Under the pieces are notes generated by a model. It did not search any database, was not told the origin of the DNA, and was given only the letters and a program-made list of their open reading frames with translations. From positions 310,001 to 374,000 of the forward strand of contig CANNEA010000005.1 of the NCBI GenBank assembly GCA_947503525.1: 64,000 nt of DNA, written 5' to 3'. The DNA is from an uncultured Carboxylicivirga sp. Lineage in GTDB: Bacteria > Bacteroidota > Bacteroidia > Bacteroidales > Marinilabiliaceae. Below, in pieces: positions 1 to 8,814 of this stretch. Position 1 is the first letter of the stretch. Each line of letters starts with the position of its first letter. The position numbers and the translations under genes are program-made.

Positions 1-850
1 TTTAACGGATGATTACAGAGACCGCAGTGATTACACCTTAGAGCAGATAGTTGAGGAGTTCTCAATCTCAGAAGAACAATTGATACAGATGAAGCATTTT
101 GCCGATGAAATCGGGATTGATTGTACATCTACACCATTCTCAAAAAAAGAAGTAGACTTCTTGATCGATAAGCTTAAATCTCCGTTCATTAAGGTGGCAT
201 CTATGGATTTGAACAACTTGCCTTTTCTTGAATATATTGCCGGTAAGAACCGACCCGTTGTTCTTTCTACGGGTTTAAGTTCTTTAGCGGAGATTGATAA
301 AGCAATAGAAACGATTGAAAACATGGGCAATAAACAAATTATACTACTCCATTGTGTTTCAATATATCCGCCTGATGACGAACAAGTTCATTTAAATAAT
401 ATTGAAACCCTTCAAAAACAATACCCCTATCCTATTGGCTTTTCAGATCATACAATTGGAACTTCTATTCCTTTAGCCTCGGTTGTAAAAGGTGCATGCA
501 TTATTGAAAAACATTTTACGCTCGATAAAGAAATGTTTGGTTGGGATCATAAAGTATCAGCGGATGCCAGTGAATTGAAGAGTATTGTAGTTGATTCAAA
601 AAGAATACATAAGGCATTAGGTAGTCATCGTGTACAAGTGGTAGAAGATTTGGAAAGACGAGGTGAGTTTAGACGCAGTATTGTAATACAAAGATATATT
701 CAGGAAGGTGAAATCATAAAAATTGATGATCTGGATTTTAAAAGGCCTGGTACTGGCATAAGTCCAGCAGAAATAAATTATGTTGTTGGAAGAACAGTTA
801 AAAATACTTTGCAAGAAGATAGTGTAATCAAATGGGAAGATTTAGTTTAG
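1..850 (+). CDS. neuB: N-acylneuraminate/legionaminate synthase, NeuB family (5' end outside window)
   Basis: Condenses phosphoenolpyruvate with an N-acylated hexosamine to make a nine-carbon nonulosonic acid in the cytoplasm. The frame is open from base 2 with no start, so the N-terminus lies upstream; about 282 of the usual 340-350 residues are visible. The NeuB barrel portion shows the GFSDHT and IEKHFTLDK motifs. The last 60 residues (RRSIVIQR onward) form the SAF/antifreeze-like domain that ends this family. The cytidylyltransferase gene starts 1 bp after the stop, so the two are cotranscribed. The PtmE-like neighbour favours a legionaminic product (LegI), but NeuB (sialic) or PseI cannot be excluded from the sequence alone. 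Confidence 0.9.
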   Translation, partial: LTDDYRDRSDYTLEQIVEEFSISEEQLIQMKHFADEIGIDCTSTPFSKKEVDFLIDKLKSPFIKVASMDLNNLPFLEYIAGKNRPVVLSTGLSSLAEIDKAIETIENMGNKQIILLHCVSIYPPDDEQVHLNNIETLQKQYPYPIGFSDHTIGTSIPLASVVKGACIIEKHFTLDKEMFGWDHKVSADASELKSIVVDSKRIHKALGSHRVQVVEDLERRGEFRRSIVIQRYIQEGEIIKIDDLDFKRPGTGISPAEINYVVGRTVKNTLQEDSVIKWEDLV

Positions 851-851
851 T

Positions 852-1529
852 ATGATCGCATTAATACCAGCTAGAGGTGGATCCAAAGGTCTACCAGGAA
901 AAAATATTAAATTACTAAATGGTGTTCCTTTAATTGCCTATACTATAAAGGCAGCTATGAATGCCAAATTTATAACAAGGGTAATTGTGTCAACAGACTC
1001 AGATGAAATAGCTACAATTGCAAGTGCATTTGGAGCTGAGGTACCGTTTATGCGACCTAATTATCTGGCCAATGATACCTCCGCAGCAATAGATACTTAC
1101 CTATTTACAATTGATGAATTAGAAAAAAGAAATAAGATCACCATCGAAGAAGTTATTATCTTATTACCAACGTCACCCTTAAGAACGTCTGAAGATATAA
1201 ATAATGCTATTTCAATCTTCAAAGAAAAAAAAGCAGAGAGTGTCATTTCATATACAGAAGAACATCATCCTATTAGCTGGCATAAATATATAAATGAAGA
1301 GTTAAAGTTTGAGAACATTTTCCCGCCTAATATCAAAAACAGACAAGAACTAAAAAATACTTACTATCCTAACGGCAGTATTTATATTTTCACAAAAAAC
1401 ACTTTGAAAAATGGCAACTATTATCCTGAAAACTCCTTTGCATATATTATGCCGCGAAATCGATCTGTAGATATTGACTCCATTGAAGACTTTCAATATG
1501 CAGAATTTCTTATAACTAAAGAACTTTGA
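852..1529 (+). CDS. neuA: CMP-nonulosonate cytidylyltransferase (NeuA/LegF-like)
   Basis: Activates the nonulosonic acid made by the upstream synthase with CTP, giving the CMP-sugar used by a glycosyltransferase. The 225-residue protein has the family's N-terminal CTP-binding signature IPARGGSKGLPGKN (residues 4-17) and LPTSPLR near residue 104. The length is typical of the single-domain form, with no C-terminal phosphatase or acetylhydrolase domain. The ATG follows the neuB stop by one base, which fixes both the start and translational linkage. Whether the substrate is sialic, legionaminic or pseudaminic acid cannot be read from the sequence. Confidence 0.9.
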   Translation: MIALIPARGGSKGLPGKNIKLLNGVPLIAYTIKAAMNAKFITRVIVSTDSDEIATIASAFGAEVPFMRPNYLANDTSAAIDTYLFTIDELEKRNKITIEEVIILLPTSPLRTSEDINNAISIFKEKKAESVISYTEEHHPISWHKYINEELKFENIFPPNIKNRQELKNTYYPNGSIYIFTKNTLKNGNYYPENSFAYIMPRNRSVDIDSIEDFQYAEFLITKEL

Positions 1530-1539
1530 TCGAATTAAT

Positions 1540-2580
1540 ATGAAAGATTTTTCAAATCATACCATTCAACAAACTTCGCCATTAATAGAAGCATTTAAAC
1601 AATTAAATAAGGTAACCGTACATCAGACCTTGTTCGTACTCAACAGCGATCAACAACTAATAGGTACGCTAACAGATGGTGACATTAGAAGAGGGTTTAT
1701 AGAAAATAAAACACTCAATGATTCTGTTGACATGTTTATGAATAGAGAATTTCATTTTTTAATGAATGAAATCTCGCCCCAAAAAATTAAAGAATTCCGA
1801 AAGAAATTCGTCAAACTTATTCCATTATTAGATGAGAATAAAAAGATTATAAAGGTTTTTGACCTGACGAGGCTAAAAACAATTTTACCAATGGATGCTT
1901 TAATAATGGCAGGAGGTAAAGGAGAAAGATTACGACCATTAACTGATCGTAAACCTAAGCCAATGTTAACATTAGGCGACAAACCGATCATTGAACACAA
2001 TATTGATCGACTTATTTCCTATGGCATTGAAAACATATATATATCTGTTAATTATCTGGCTGATCAAATTATGGACTATTTTGGTGATGGGTCATCAAAA
2101 GGTGTAAATATTCAATACATCCAGGAAGAACGATTCCTGGGTACAATAGGTGCTATGCGACTTGTTGAAAATTTTAATAATCCTTTTGTTTTGGTGATGA
2201 ATTCTGATCTATTTACTGATGCAGATATTGAAGATCTCTTCTTGAATCTAAATTGGAATAAAGCAGATATTGCAGTTGCCTCAATACCATACACAGTCAA
2301 TATTCCTTTCGCCATACTTAATAGAAATAATGGACAAATAACAGGTTTAAAAGAAAAACCCACACACACTCATTATGCCAATGCAGGCATCTACTTAATG
2401 AGAAAAAAGGTTACCGACTTAATACCTGATCAAAAATATTACAATGCTACCGATTTAATCGAAAAGGTGATTGAAACGGGCGGTAAAGTGATTGACAATC
2501 CACTCACAGGCTATTGGATAGATATTGGAAGGTTGGATGACTATAAAAAAGCCACAGAATTAATTAAGCACATGACATAA
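1540..2580 (+). CDS. CBS-domain nucleotidyltransferase (PtmE-like sugar-1-phosphate guanylyltransferase)
   Basis: The first ~115 residues are a CBS pair (GTLTDGDIRRGF near residue 44). From residue ~120 a nucleotidyltransferase domain begins, with the pyrophosphorylase loop MAGGKGERLRPLT, the metal-binding NSDLF and the late GYWIDIGRLDDY motif. This architecture matches PtmE of Campylobacter, which makes GDP-glucosamine at the start of the legionaminic acid route. Its position 10 bp after the CMP-sugar synthetase supports that role. The CBS pair suggests allosteric control by a nucleotide. A generic mannose/glucose-1-phosphate nucleotidyltransferase is the alternative. The other Leg enzymes (LegB, C, G, H) would be expected upstream of the window. 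Confidence 0.8.
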   Translation: MKDFSNHTIQQTSPLIEAFKQLNKVTVHQTLFVLNSDQQLIGTLTDGDIRRGFIENKTLNDSVDMFMNREFHFLMNEISPQKIKEFRKKFVKLIPLLDENKKIIKVFDLTRLKTILPMDALIMAGGKGERLRPLTDRKPKPMLTLGDKPIIEHNIDRLISYGIENIYISVNYLADQIMDYFGDGSSKGVNIQYIQEERFLGTIGAMRLVENFNNPFVLVMNSDLFTDADIEDLFLNLNWNKADIAVASIPYTVNIPFAILNRNNGQITGLKEKPTHTHYANAGIYLMRKKVTDLIPDQKYYNATDLIEKVIETGGKVIDNPLTGYWIDIGRLDDYKKATELIKHMT

Positions 2581-2638
2581 CATATTTCTATTTTTCAGAA
2601 ACTTACCTTATTTATTATTCTATTCAATTATATTAACA

Positions 2639-4111
2639 ATGAATTTTCTTTTTTTAGAGTGTTATTCCGGTAAAAATATTAGATCTCAAGTTATTAAGCA
2701 TATACTTGAGGCAATACCCTGTCAAAATGCATATATAGTTGATTCGGTGATACCACCCTTACCATTAAATTCTGAAACTTCGATAAATTTTTATGACTTT
2801 AATAATATCATTGATGGAAGTTATATTGATGTTGAATGGTCAAAGATACCACCAATTGATCCTGAATTAAGAAATGATTTTTTTGAGATTGAATCTGAAT
2901 TTTGCGGATTATCTGAAAGACTATCCTACTCAGATAATACTGTATTCCGAAAGGAAAAATATTTCGAATATTATAAAAAAACATTGGTTAATCCATTTTT
3001 CAAAGGCAATTTAGAATATAGCGAAAGGCTTGATATATATTTAAAACATTTACGATTTTGGAACCACTTCCTTTCAAATAATGAGATAGACACTATAATA
3101 TACCTTGACAATGCGCCTCACTTGGGATATGATCTAATTATTTACGAATTGGCAAAAAAGAAAAAGATTAGATGTGTATTTGATGCATTGGGCGTACTCC
3201 CATCTTACAAAGTTTTCGTAAATGACTACAAGCTATTAAACAATAATTTATCAAATTGGTCAATTATACAAGAAAAGATAAGTGAATTCAAGTCCAAAGA
3301 TTTCATTGACGAATGGAACAGATTAAACAGTGAAACTCAGCAACAACTTCCTCGCAAATCAGAGATAATTATACGAAATCAAGATAAAATAATCAAAAAG
3401 AAATATTGGAGAAATAAACTAAAAAAAATCAAAATCAGTAAAAACTACTTAAACATTCATTTTTGGCAATTTCAATTCAAGTTAAAAGACTACAGATATT
3501 TTAACAATGTATTATTAAATTTTTATGATGTAAATTGCTCAACTCCTAAATTTAGTATAGATAAATATATATACGTACCTCTTCATTATCAACCAGAAAT
3601 GACCACTGCTCCAATGGGAGGTATGTATGCCAATCAATTATTGATGATACAGCAATTGGCATATTATTTACCTAAAGATTGTTTTCTATACATTAAGGAG
3701 CACCCAAGGCAAACCTTTAAAAACAGAACCATCCACTTTTATGGCGAGATATTAAAAATATCAAATGCAAAACTTATTTCTAAAGAAATTAATTCATTCG
3801 AATTAATGGACAATGCCTTGGCCGTGGCAACAGTAACAGGGACTGCTGGCTGGGAAGGTTTATTTAAAAACAAACCCTTTTTAATGTTTGGTTATCATGT
3901 TTATCAGTTCGCCCCAGGTGTGCTTCCAATAAGAACCAATACTGACTGCAAAGATGCAATCAATAAAGTTATGGGAGGTGAAATTAAAATTAACAAACAA
4001 GATTTAAAGAAATTCATGCTTGCATACGAGAATATTTCGGTGAAATATGACCAAGAGAATAATCTTGAAGAATTCACGAAAACACTTATCTCAAATATCA
4101 TGCAGTATTAA
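2639..4111 (+). CDS. capsule-synthesis-like glycosyltransferase (putative nonulosonate transferase)
   Basis: A 490-residue protein without signal peptide or membrane segments. The C-terminal third resembles the Capsule_synth/KpsS-type GT-B half: a strand leading into LHYQPEMTTAPMGG (residue ~315), FLYIKEHPRQ (~355) and VTGTAGWEGLF (~400). In this family, the His-Pro pair and the Gly/Thr-rich loop line the CMP-sugar site. The N-terminal half is poorly conserved and very AT-rich. Placement directly after the nonulosonate activation genes makes transfer of that sugar to the glycan a reasonable inference, but the acceptor and linkage are unknown. The family call is moderate and rests on the C-terminal motifs. 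Confidence 0.6.
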   Translation: MNFLFLECYSGKNIRSQVIKHILEAIPCQNAYIVDSVIPPLPLNSETSINFYDFNNIIDGSYIDVEWSKIPPIDPELRNDFFEIESEFCGLSERLSYSDNTVFRKEKYFEYYKKTLVNPFFKGNLEYSERLDIYLKHLRFWNHFLSNNEIDTIIYLDNAPHLGYDLIIYELAKKKKIRCVFDALGVLPSYKVFVNDYKLLNNNLSNWSIIQEKISEFKSKDFIDEWNRLNSETQQQLPRKSEIIIRNQDKIIKKKYWRNKLKKIKISKNYLNIHFWQFQFKLKDYRYFNNVLLNFYDVNCSTPKFSIDKYIYVPLHYQPEMTTAPMGGMYANQLLMIQQLAYYLPKDCFLYIKEHPRQTFKNRTIHFYGEILKISNAKLISKEINSFELMDNALAVATVTGTAGWEGLFKNKPFLMFGYHVYQFAPGVLPIRTNTDCKDAINKVMGGEIKINKQDLKKFMLAYENISVKYDQENNLEEFTKTLISNIMQY

Positions 4112-4131
4112 CTATTCCATCATTTAACTAT

Positions 4132-5034
4132 ATGACCGTTACACCATTCTTCTCAATAATAATCCCAACATATAATCGTCCAAAACTATTATTACGGGCT
4201 TTAAAAAGTGCATTAGCTCAGTCTTTCACCTCATACGAAGTTATTGTAATAAACGATGGTTCAACTGCAAATTATAATGAGGTTGAAGATTTTATTAATG
4301 ATAAATCAAATGTTAAATATATTGCAAAAGGTAATGAAGGAAGGTCTGTAGCCAGAAATATTGGAATTAATAAAGCTCTAGGAATATTCATCTGCTTTCT
4401 TGACGACGACGACTATTACCTACCGGATCATCTGCTAGCTCTTAATATGGAAATTGTTAAACAACGTAATTTACCTGCTATTTACCACACATACAGCTAT
4501 ATTATTAACAGTGAAGGAGAAAAATCTAAACACGCCATTAATCCGAAAAAGGATACTGTATCAGAAATTGAATACTACTTAACAGATGGTAAAATGACAA
4601 TGAATAATACTTGTATGCACAAGTCTATTCTGAAAGAAATTCCATTTGATGCAGACCTATATTTAGCAGAAGACCATCACCAACGATTAAGAGCTTTGCT
4701 CAAATATCCTGTTTATAGAATAGATAAATACACAACTGTGTATGACAAGTCCAATGAGACTTCTACGAATACTTTAACACTAAAAGGTATTCAAGATTAT
4801 CTGAATACTTTTAAAAAAATATTTTCCAACAAAGAAATTAAACAACAAATTTCCTCAAAAAAGATAAATAACATATTCAGCCATCATTGTCGATATATTT
4901 TAAGTTATCACAGAAATGATATTAAATGGATTGAACATTTTAAATTTGCATACTTAATTTTATACTATACACCATCTTTGGAATATTTTCTTTTTATTAT
5001 CAGAACAAGTATTTGGAAGCTTCAAAAAAGATAA
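4132..5034 (+). CDS. family 2 glycosyltransferase
   Basis: A 300-residue GT-A inverting transferase of the glycan assembly line, acting at the cytoplasmic face of the inner membrane. The N-terminal fold shows SIIIPTYNRP (residues 8-17), VINDGST (~38) and a metal-binding acidic run DDDD near residue 91; AEDHHQR near 185 is the likely catalytic-base region. There are no clear membrane spans, although the C-terminus is hydrophobic and aromatic. It lies 20 bp after the capsule-synthesis-like gene and 9 bp before the aminotransferase, so it is inside the operon. Sugar donor and acceptor cannot be deduced. Confidence 0.85.
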   Translation: MTVTPFFSIIIPTYNRPKLLLRALKSALAQSFTSYEVIVINDGSTANYNEVEDFINDKSNVKYIAKGNEGRSVARNIGINKALGIFICFLDDDDYYLPDHLLALNMEIVKQRNLPAIYHTYSYIINSEGEKSKHAINPKKDTVSEIEYYLTDGKMTMNNTCMHKSILKEIPFDADLYLAEDHHQRLRALLKYPVYRIDKYTTVYDKSNETSTNTLTLKGIQDYLNTFKKIFSNKEIKQQISSKKINNIFSHHCRYILSYHRNDIKWIEHFKFAYLILYYTPSLEYFLFIIRTSIWKLQKR

Positions 5035-5043
5035 ATTAGTAAT

Positions 5044-6123
5044 ATGATCCCAGTCACAAAACCCTTTTTACCACCCAAACAAGAATACGACAAATTAATT
5101 GATCAGGTATGGCAACGTAACTGGTTAACCAACAATGGTCCGCTTGTAAATGACCTTGAACTAAAGCTGAAGGACCATTTAGGTCTTGATCATATTTTAT
5201 TTACCGGAAATGGAACCATTGCTCTTCAGATAGCCATTAAAGCTTTGGAATTAAAAGGAGAGATTATTACAACTCCTTTTTCTTATGTAGCAACAACAAG
5301 TTCAATCGTATGGGAAAATTGCAAACCTATATATGCCGATATTGATCCAGACCGCTTAACTATTGATCCTAATAAGATTGAGTCGCTTATTAACGAGAAT
5401 ACTTCAGCGATATTGGCAACACATGTTTATGGACTACCTTGCCACGTTGAAGAAATAGAAAGCATAGCTAAAAAACACAATTTGTATGTTATATATGATG
5501 CTGCACATGCCTTTGGTACCAAGTACAAGAAAAAAAGCTTACTCAACTTTGGCGACATAAGTACATTGAGTACACATGCTACTAAGCTTTTACATACAAT
5601 TGAAGGCGGTGCTGTTATAACTCATAAGCCAGAACTCCTGAAAAAAATGGCTTATTTACGTAATTTTGGACATGACGGTCCTGATAAATTTAATGGTGTA
5701 GGCATTAATGGCAAAAATTCAGAATTTCATGCTGCTATGGGTCTTGCAAATCTACCTTATATTAAAAAAATAATTACTAAGCGAAAAAATGATAGCAATC
5801 ATTACGACCATTGGCTTTTAAAAGAAAATATTCAAAAGCCAGTTATACCAAATGACACAGACTATAATTACGCCTATTATCCTGTTATCTTTAATGATTC
5901 GAAAACGTGTGAAAAAGTATTTGAAGAATTAGCTAAACACGAAATATACGCGCGAAGATATTTCTACCCTTCATTAAGTAGATTAGAGTATGTAGAAAAA
6001 CAAAACACACCATTAAGTGATAATTTATCTGCAAGGGTACTTTGTCTTCCATTGTATTATCAACTTACAACCGAAGAAATCGACTTAATATGTCGTTTAA
6101 TCATTCGAACAATAAAATACTAA
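5044..6123 (+). CDS. DegT/DnrJ/EryC1/StrS family sugar aminotransferase
   Basis: A PLP enzyme that aminates a keto-sugar nucleotide, most likely a dTDP-keto-6-deoxyhexose. The 359-residue length is typical. DAAHAFGT at about residues 153-160 carries the PLP-binding aspartate, and STHATKLLHTIEGGAV holds the Schiff-base lysine (Lys181). The following genes encode a hexapeptide acyltransferase (1 bp gap) and a WecF-type transferase (4-bp overlap). This matches an aminate, acetylate, transfer order as in WecE-WecD-WecF of enterobacterial common antigen. It could equally make the 3-amino isomer (FdtB-like); regiochemistry is not visible. Confidence 0.85.
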   Translation: MIPVTKPFLPPKQEYDKLIDQVWQRNWLTNNGPLVNDLELKLKDHLGLDHILFTGNGTIALQIAIKALELKGEIITTPFSYVATTSSIVWENCKPIYADIDPDRLTIDPNKIESLINENTSAILATHVYGLPCHVEEIESIAKKHNLYVIYDAAHAFGTKYKKKSLLNFGDISTLSTHATKLLHTIEGGAVITHKPELLKKMAYLRNFGHDGPDKFNGVGINGKNSEFHAAMGLANLPYIKKIITKRKNDSNHYDHWLLKENIQKPVIPNDTDYNYAYYPVIFNDSKTCEKVFEELAKHEIYARRYFYPSLSRLEYVEKQNTPLSDNLSARVLCLPLYYQLTTEEIDLICRLIIRTIKY

Positions 6124-6124
6124 A

Positions 6125-6685
6125 ATGGGTTTTCTGACTAGAGATCAATTATCTGAACTTGGCTTAAAGAAGTATGGAGAAAATGTACTAATTTCCGAAA
6201 AAGCTTCGGTATATAATCCTGGAAACATTACAATTGGTTCAAATGTACGTATTGACGATTTTTGTATATTATCTGCCGGTGAAGGTGGTATTGAGGTTGG
6301 CAACTACATTCATATAGCTTGTTATACCAGTTTAATTGGACAAGGAAAAATTACACTTAAAGACTATAGTAATCTATCATCAAAAGTTGCCATTTATAGC
6401 AGTAATGATGATTATAGTGGAAATTGGATGACAAATCCTATGGTTCCAGACCAATTTACAAATATATTTAGTGCCTCAGTTTCAATAGGGAAACATGTCA
6501 TTATTGGATCAGGATCTGTTATACTACCTAATATCAAAATAAATGATGGTGTTGCAATTGGAGCATTAAGTCTGGTCAAAAATGACTGTGTTGAAAACTA
6601 TATTTATGCTGGTAATCCTGCTGTTCAATTGAAAAAAAGAAAATCCGGTTATCTCGCTTTAGAAAAAGACCTCCTGAAACAATGA
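6125..6685 (+). CDS. left-handed beta-helix sugar acyltransferase
   Basis: A 186-residue acyl-CoA-dependent O/N-acyltransferase. Hexapeptide repeats run from about residue 30 to 150 (ITIGSNVRID, IEVGNYIHIA, VSIGKHVIIG, IKINDGVAIGA), closing with the AGNPA turn typical of the galactoside acetyltransferase group. The predicted trimer would place acetyl-CoA between subunits. It starts 1 bp after the aminotransferase stop and overlaps the next gene by the ATGA quartet, indicating translational coupling. N-acetylation of the amino sugar made by the neighbour is the simplest role; O-acetylation of the finished repeat is the alternative. Confidence 0.85.
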   Translation: MGFLTRDQLSELGLKKYGENVLISEKASVYNPGNITIGSNVRIDDFCILSAGEGGIEVGNYIHIACYTSLIGQGKITLKDYSNLSSKVAIYSSNDDYSGNWMTNPMVPDQFTNIFSASVSIGKHVIIGSGSVILPNIKINDGVAIGALSLVKNDCVENYIYAGNPAVQLKKRKSGYLALEKDLLKQ

Positions 6686-7803
6686 CCAACCAAAAAGTAT
6701 TACATTTAACTCATGATGATAAATTTATTGATGCTTTTATAAGAAAAACGCAATCGTTAGGCTACTTGAACCACGAATTCTTCATCTATTCAAGAGATCT
6801 CTACAGTAGTTTAAAATTTATCAAAGATACTTCAATACACCGAATTAGCTTATCCGACTTAAATGATGGTAAGCTTGTAATTGCACAATACGCAAAGGTA
6901 TACATTCATTATTTTTCGGATGATTTAGTTGATTTTGTATCGCAATATGGGGATAAAACAACATTTGTTTGGGTTTTCTGGGGGGCTGATGCTTTTGACT
7001 TGCCTTGCTTTAAAACAAATTATTGGACCAATAATACTAAAAAAATTGTAAGTCGTATTTCAAATAAAACCAATAATTTCCGGTGTTTCTTTTCAGGCAT
7101 CAAACAAAAGTTCATTCTGGCAAAAAAAGCCAAGAAGAAGAAACGGGCATCAAAGCAATTCTCTTATTTTGCACATTATATTCAAGAAGATTTTAACCTC
7201 ATAAAAAAACAACTAGGGTGTAACTTTAAATACATAAACTTTACCTATGGCACACTAAGTGATTTCACTTCAAGTGATGTAAGCAGGACAACTAAAAAAA
7301 ATATACTTATTGGTAATTCGGCCAACCCTTCAAACAACCATGTTGATATTATTCATCAATTAAATAAACAGCAAAACATTAAAGATGCCATAATATATTG
7401 CCCATTATCCTATTCGGGCACTTCTGAGTATATCAAGGAGATTAAAAATGAAGGAGAGTTATTATTTCCTAATCAATTTATTGCTATGGAAGGCTTTATG
7501 AAATTACAAGAGTACAATAAAATTATTGCTTCAATTGCGTGCGCATTTATGCCTCATCTTCGATCTCAAGCATTCGGAAATATCATCAATTTGCTTTGGC
7601 AAGGCGCAAAGATTTTTTTCTACTCAGACAATAGCTTGTATAAGCTACTTAAACAAAAAGGAATTCACGTATTCGAAATAAATGACTCAATCTCATTTGT
7701 CCCTTTAACCAAGGCTGAAATCGAAAAAAACAAATCAAATCTTAATGAATTCATTGGAGAAGATGCTACTATATTCAATTACAACCAGCTTCTGAACATT
7801 TGA
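6682..7803 (+). CDS. WecF-like 4-acetamido-4,6-dideoxygalactosyltransferase (GT56 family)
   Basis: A 373-residue protein resembling WecF, which transfers Fuc4NAc from its dTDP form to a lipid-linked disaccharide in enterobacterial common antigen. Seen here are the N-terminal LHLTHDDKFID, FVWVFWGADAFD near residue 95 (WecF-type W-x-x-WGxD) and IGNSANPSNNH near residue 211 (family signature). It overlaps the acyltransferase stop by 4 bp. Together with the aminotransferase and acyltransferase it forms a plausible module for adding an acetamido-dideoxyhexose. An Lys-rich patch (KKAKKKKRASK, ~150) may contact the membrane surface. The precise donor is inferred from context. Confidence 0.75.
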   Translation: MTNQKVLHLTHDDKFIDAFIRKTQSLGYLNHEFFIYSRDLYSSLKFIKDTSIHRISLSDLNDGKLVIAQYAKVYIHYFSDDLVDFVSQYGDKTTFVWVFWGADAFDLPCFKTNYWTNNTKKIVSRISNKTNNFRCFFSGIKQKFILAKKAKKKKRASKQFSYFAHYIQEDFNLIKKQLGCNFKYINFTYGTLSDFTSSDVSRTTKKNILIGNSANPSNNHVDIIHQLNKQQNIKDAIIYCPLSYSGTSEYIKEIKNEGELLFPNQFIAMEGFMKLQEYNKIIASIACAFMPHLRSQAFGNIINLLWQGAKIFFYSDNSLYKLLKQKGIHVFEINDSISFVPLTKAEIEKNKSNLNEFIGEDATIFNYNQLLNI

Positions 7804-7805
7804 CC

Positions 7806-8813
7806 ATGAAAAAAGAGAGAGAACTACTAATTTCCATTATCACCCCTAACTTCAACAGCCAAGATTACATCGAAGAATCTTACCATTCTATTTTAAACCA
7901 AGGCTATACCAATTGGGAATGGTTAATTATTGATGATGGTTCGCACGACGACTCTCCAACAAAAATATTAGAATGGGCTGAAAAAGACCAAAGAATAAAA
8001 TTTTTCAAACGAGAAAGTAAACTTAAAGGAGCTTCTGTATGTCGTAATATTGGAATTGAAAAAAGTAAAGGTGATTATCTTCTCTTTTTAGATGCTGACG
8101 ATATATTAGAGTCATTTTGCCTGGAACAAAGAGAATGGGTCATGCGCCAAAACCCTTCTCTTGATTTTTCGGTTTTTAAAATGGGATACTTCAAGTCACG
8201 TATTGGTGATACCATTGGTTATGTTAATATTTTCAACGAGGCAATAGAAGATTACTTGAAAAGTTTTCTTTCATACAATATTCCATGGGCTATAACATGT
8301 CCCATTTGGAGGCGTGACTTTTTAATAGAGAACAACATTCGTTTTTCGGAGAAATTCCAACGCTTGCAGGATCCTGAATTTCACACCAAAATATTATTAA
8401 AGCATAAGCCAAATTTTGAGGTGATAGAGCAATCTAGAATTGATTGTTATTATCGTCAAGCACCAACTAGCAAGGATAAAATAAAAGTGCAATCTTTTAA
8501 TAACATAACAAATGGCTTTCATTTATTGCTTGATGATACACTCGGCATCTTAAAAGATTTGAATATCGAAAACAGTTATACAAAAGAATTAAGTCAATTT
8601 GTATATGAAAGCATATATACTTTGCTCTTTCAATATCGTCTCAGCGCTTCAACAAATATATCATCCTATATAAAGGCTATAAAGAAACTGGGTATTGAAA
8701 TACCTTTTAGGCAAACATATATTAAACTGTTCTATTTCTTGAATAAAACTGGATTAACTTTTATAAAAGGAGCTGGAGTATCCCGCTTATGGTCTTTCCT
8801 TCTAAATCGCTAA
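7806..8813 (+). CDS. family 2 glycosyltransferase
   Basis: A 335-residue GT-A transferase with ISIITPNFNSQDYI near the start, WLIIDDGSHDDS (~40), GASVCRNIGIEKSKG (~75) and the metal site FLDADD (~95). I place the start at the ATG at 7806, two bases after the upstream stop; a TTG at 7800 in the same frame would overlap the previous gene and adds only two residues. The mid-protein segment AITCPIWRRDFL followed by RLQDPEFH is typical of this family's acceptor side. It is part of the same transcription unit. Substrates are unknown. Confidence 0.85.
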   Translation: MKKERELLISIITPNFNSQDYIEESYHSILNQGYTNWEWLIIDDGSHDDSPTKILEWAEKDQRIKFFKRESKLKGASVCRNIGIEKSKGDYLLFLDADDILESFCLEQREWVMRQNPSLDFSVFKMGYFKSRIGDTIGYVNIFNEAIEDYLKSFLSYNIPWAITCPIWRRDFLIENNIRFSEKFQRLQDPEFHTKILLKHKPNFEVIEQSRIDCYYRQAPTSKDKIKVQSFNNITNGFHLLLDDTLGILKDLNIENSYTKELSQFVYESIYTLLFQYRLSASTNISSYIKAIKKLGIEIPFRQTYIKLFYFLNKTGLTFIKGAGVSRLWSFLLNR

Positions 8814-8814
8814 T

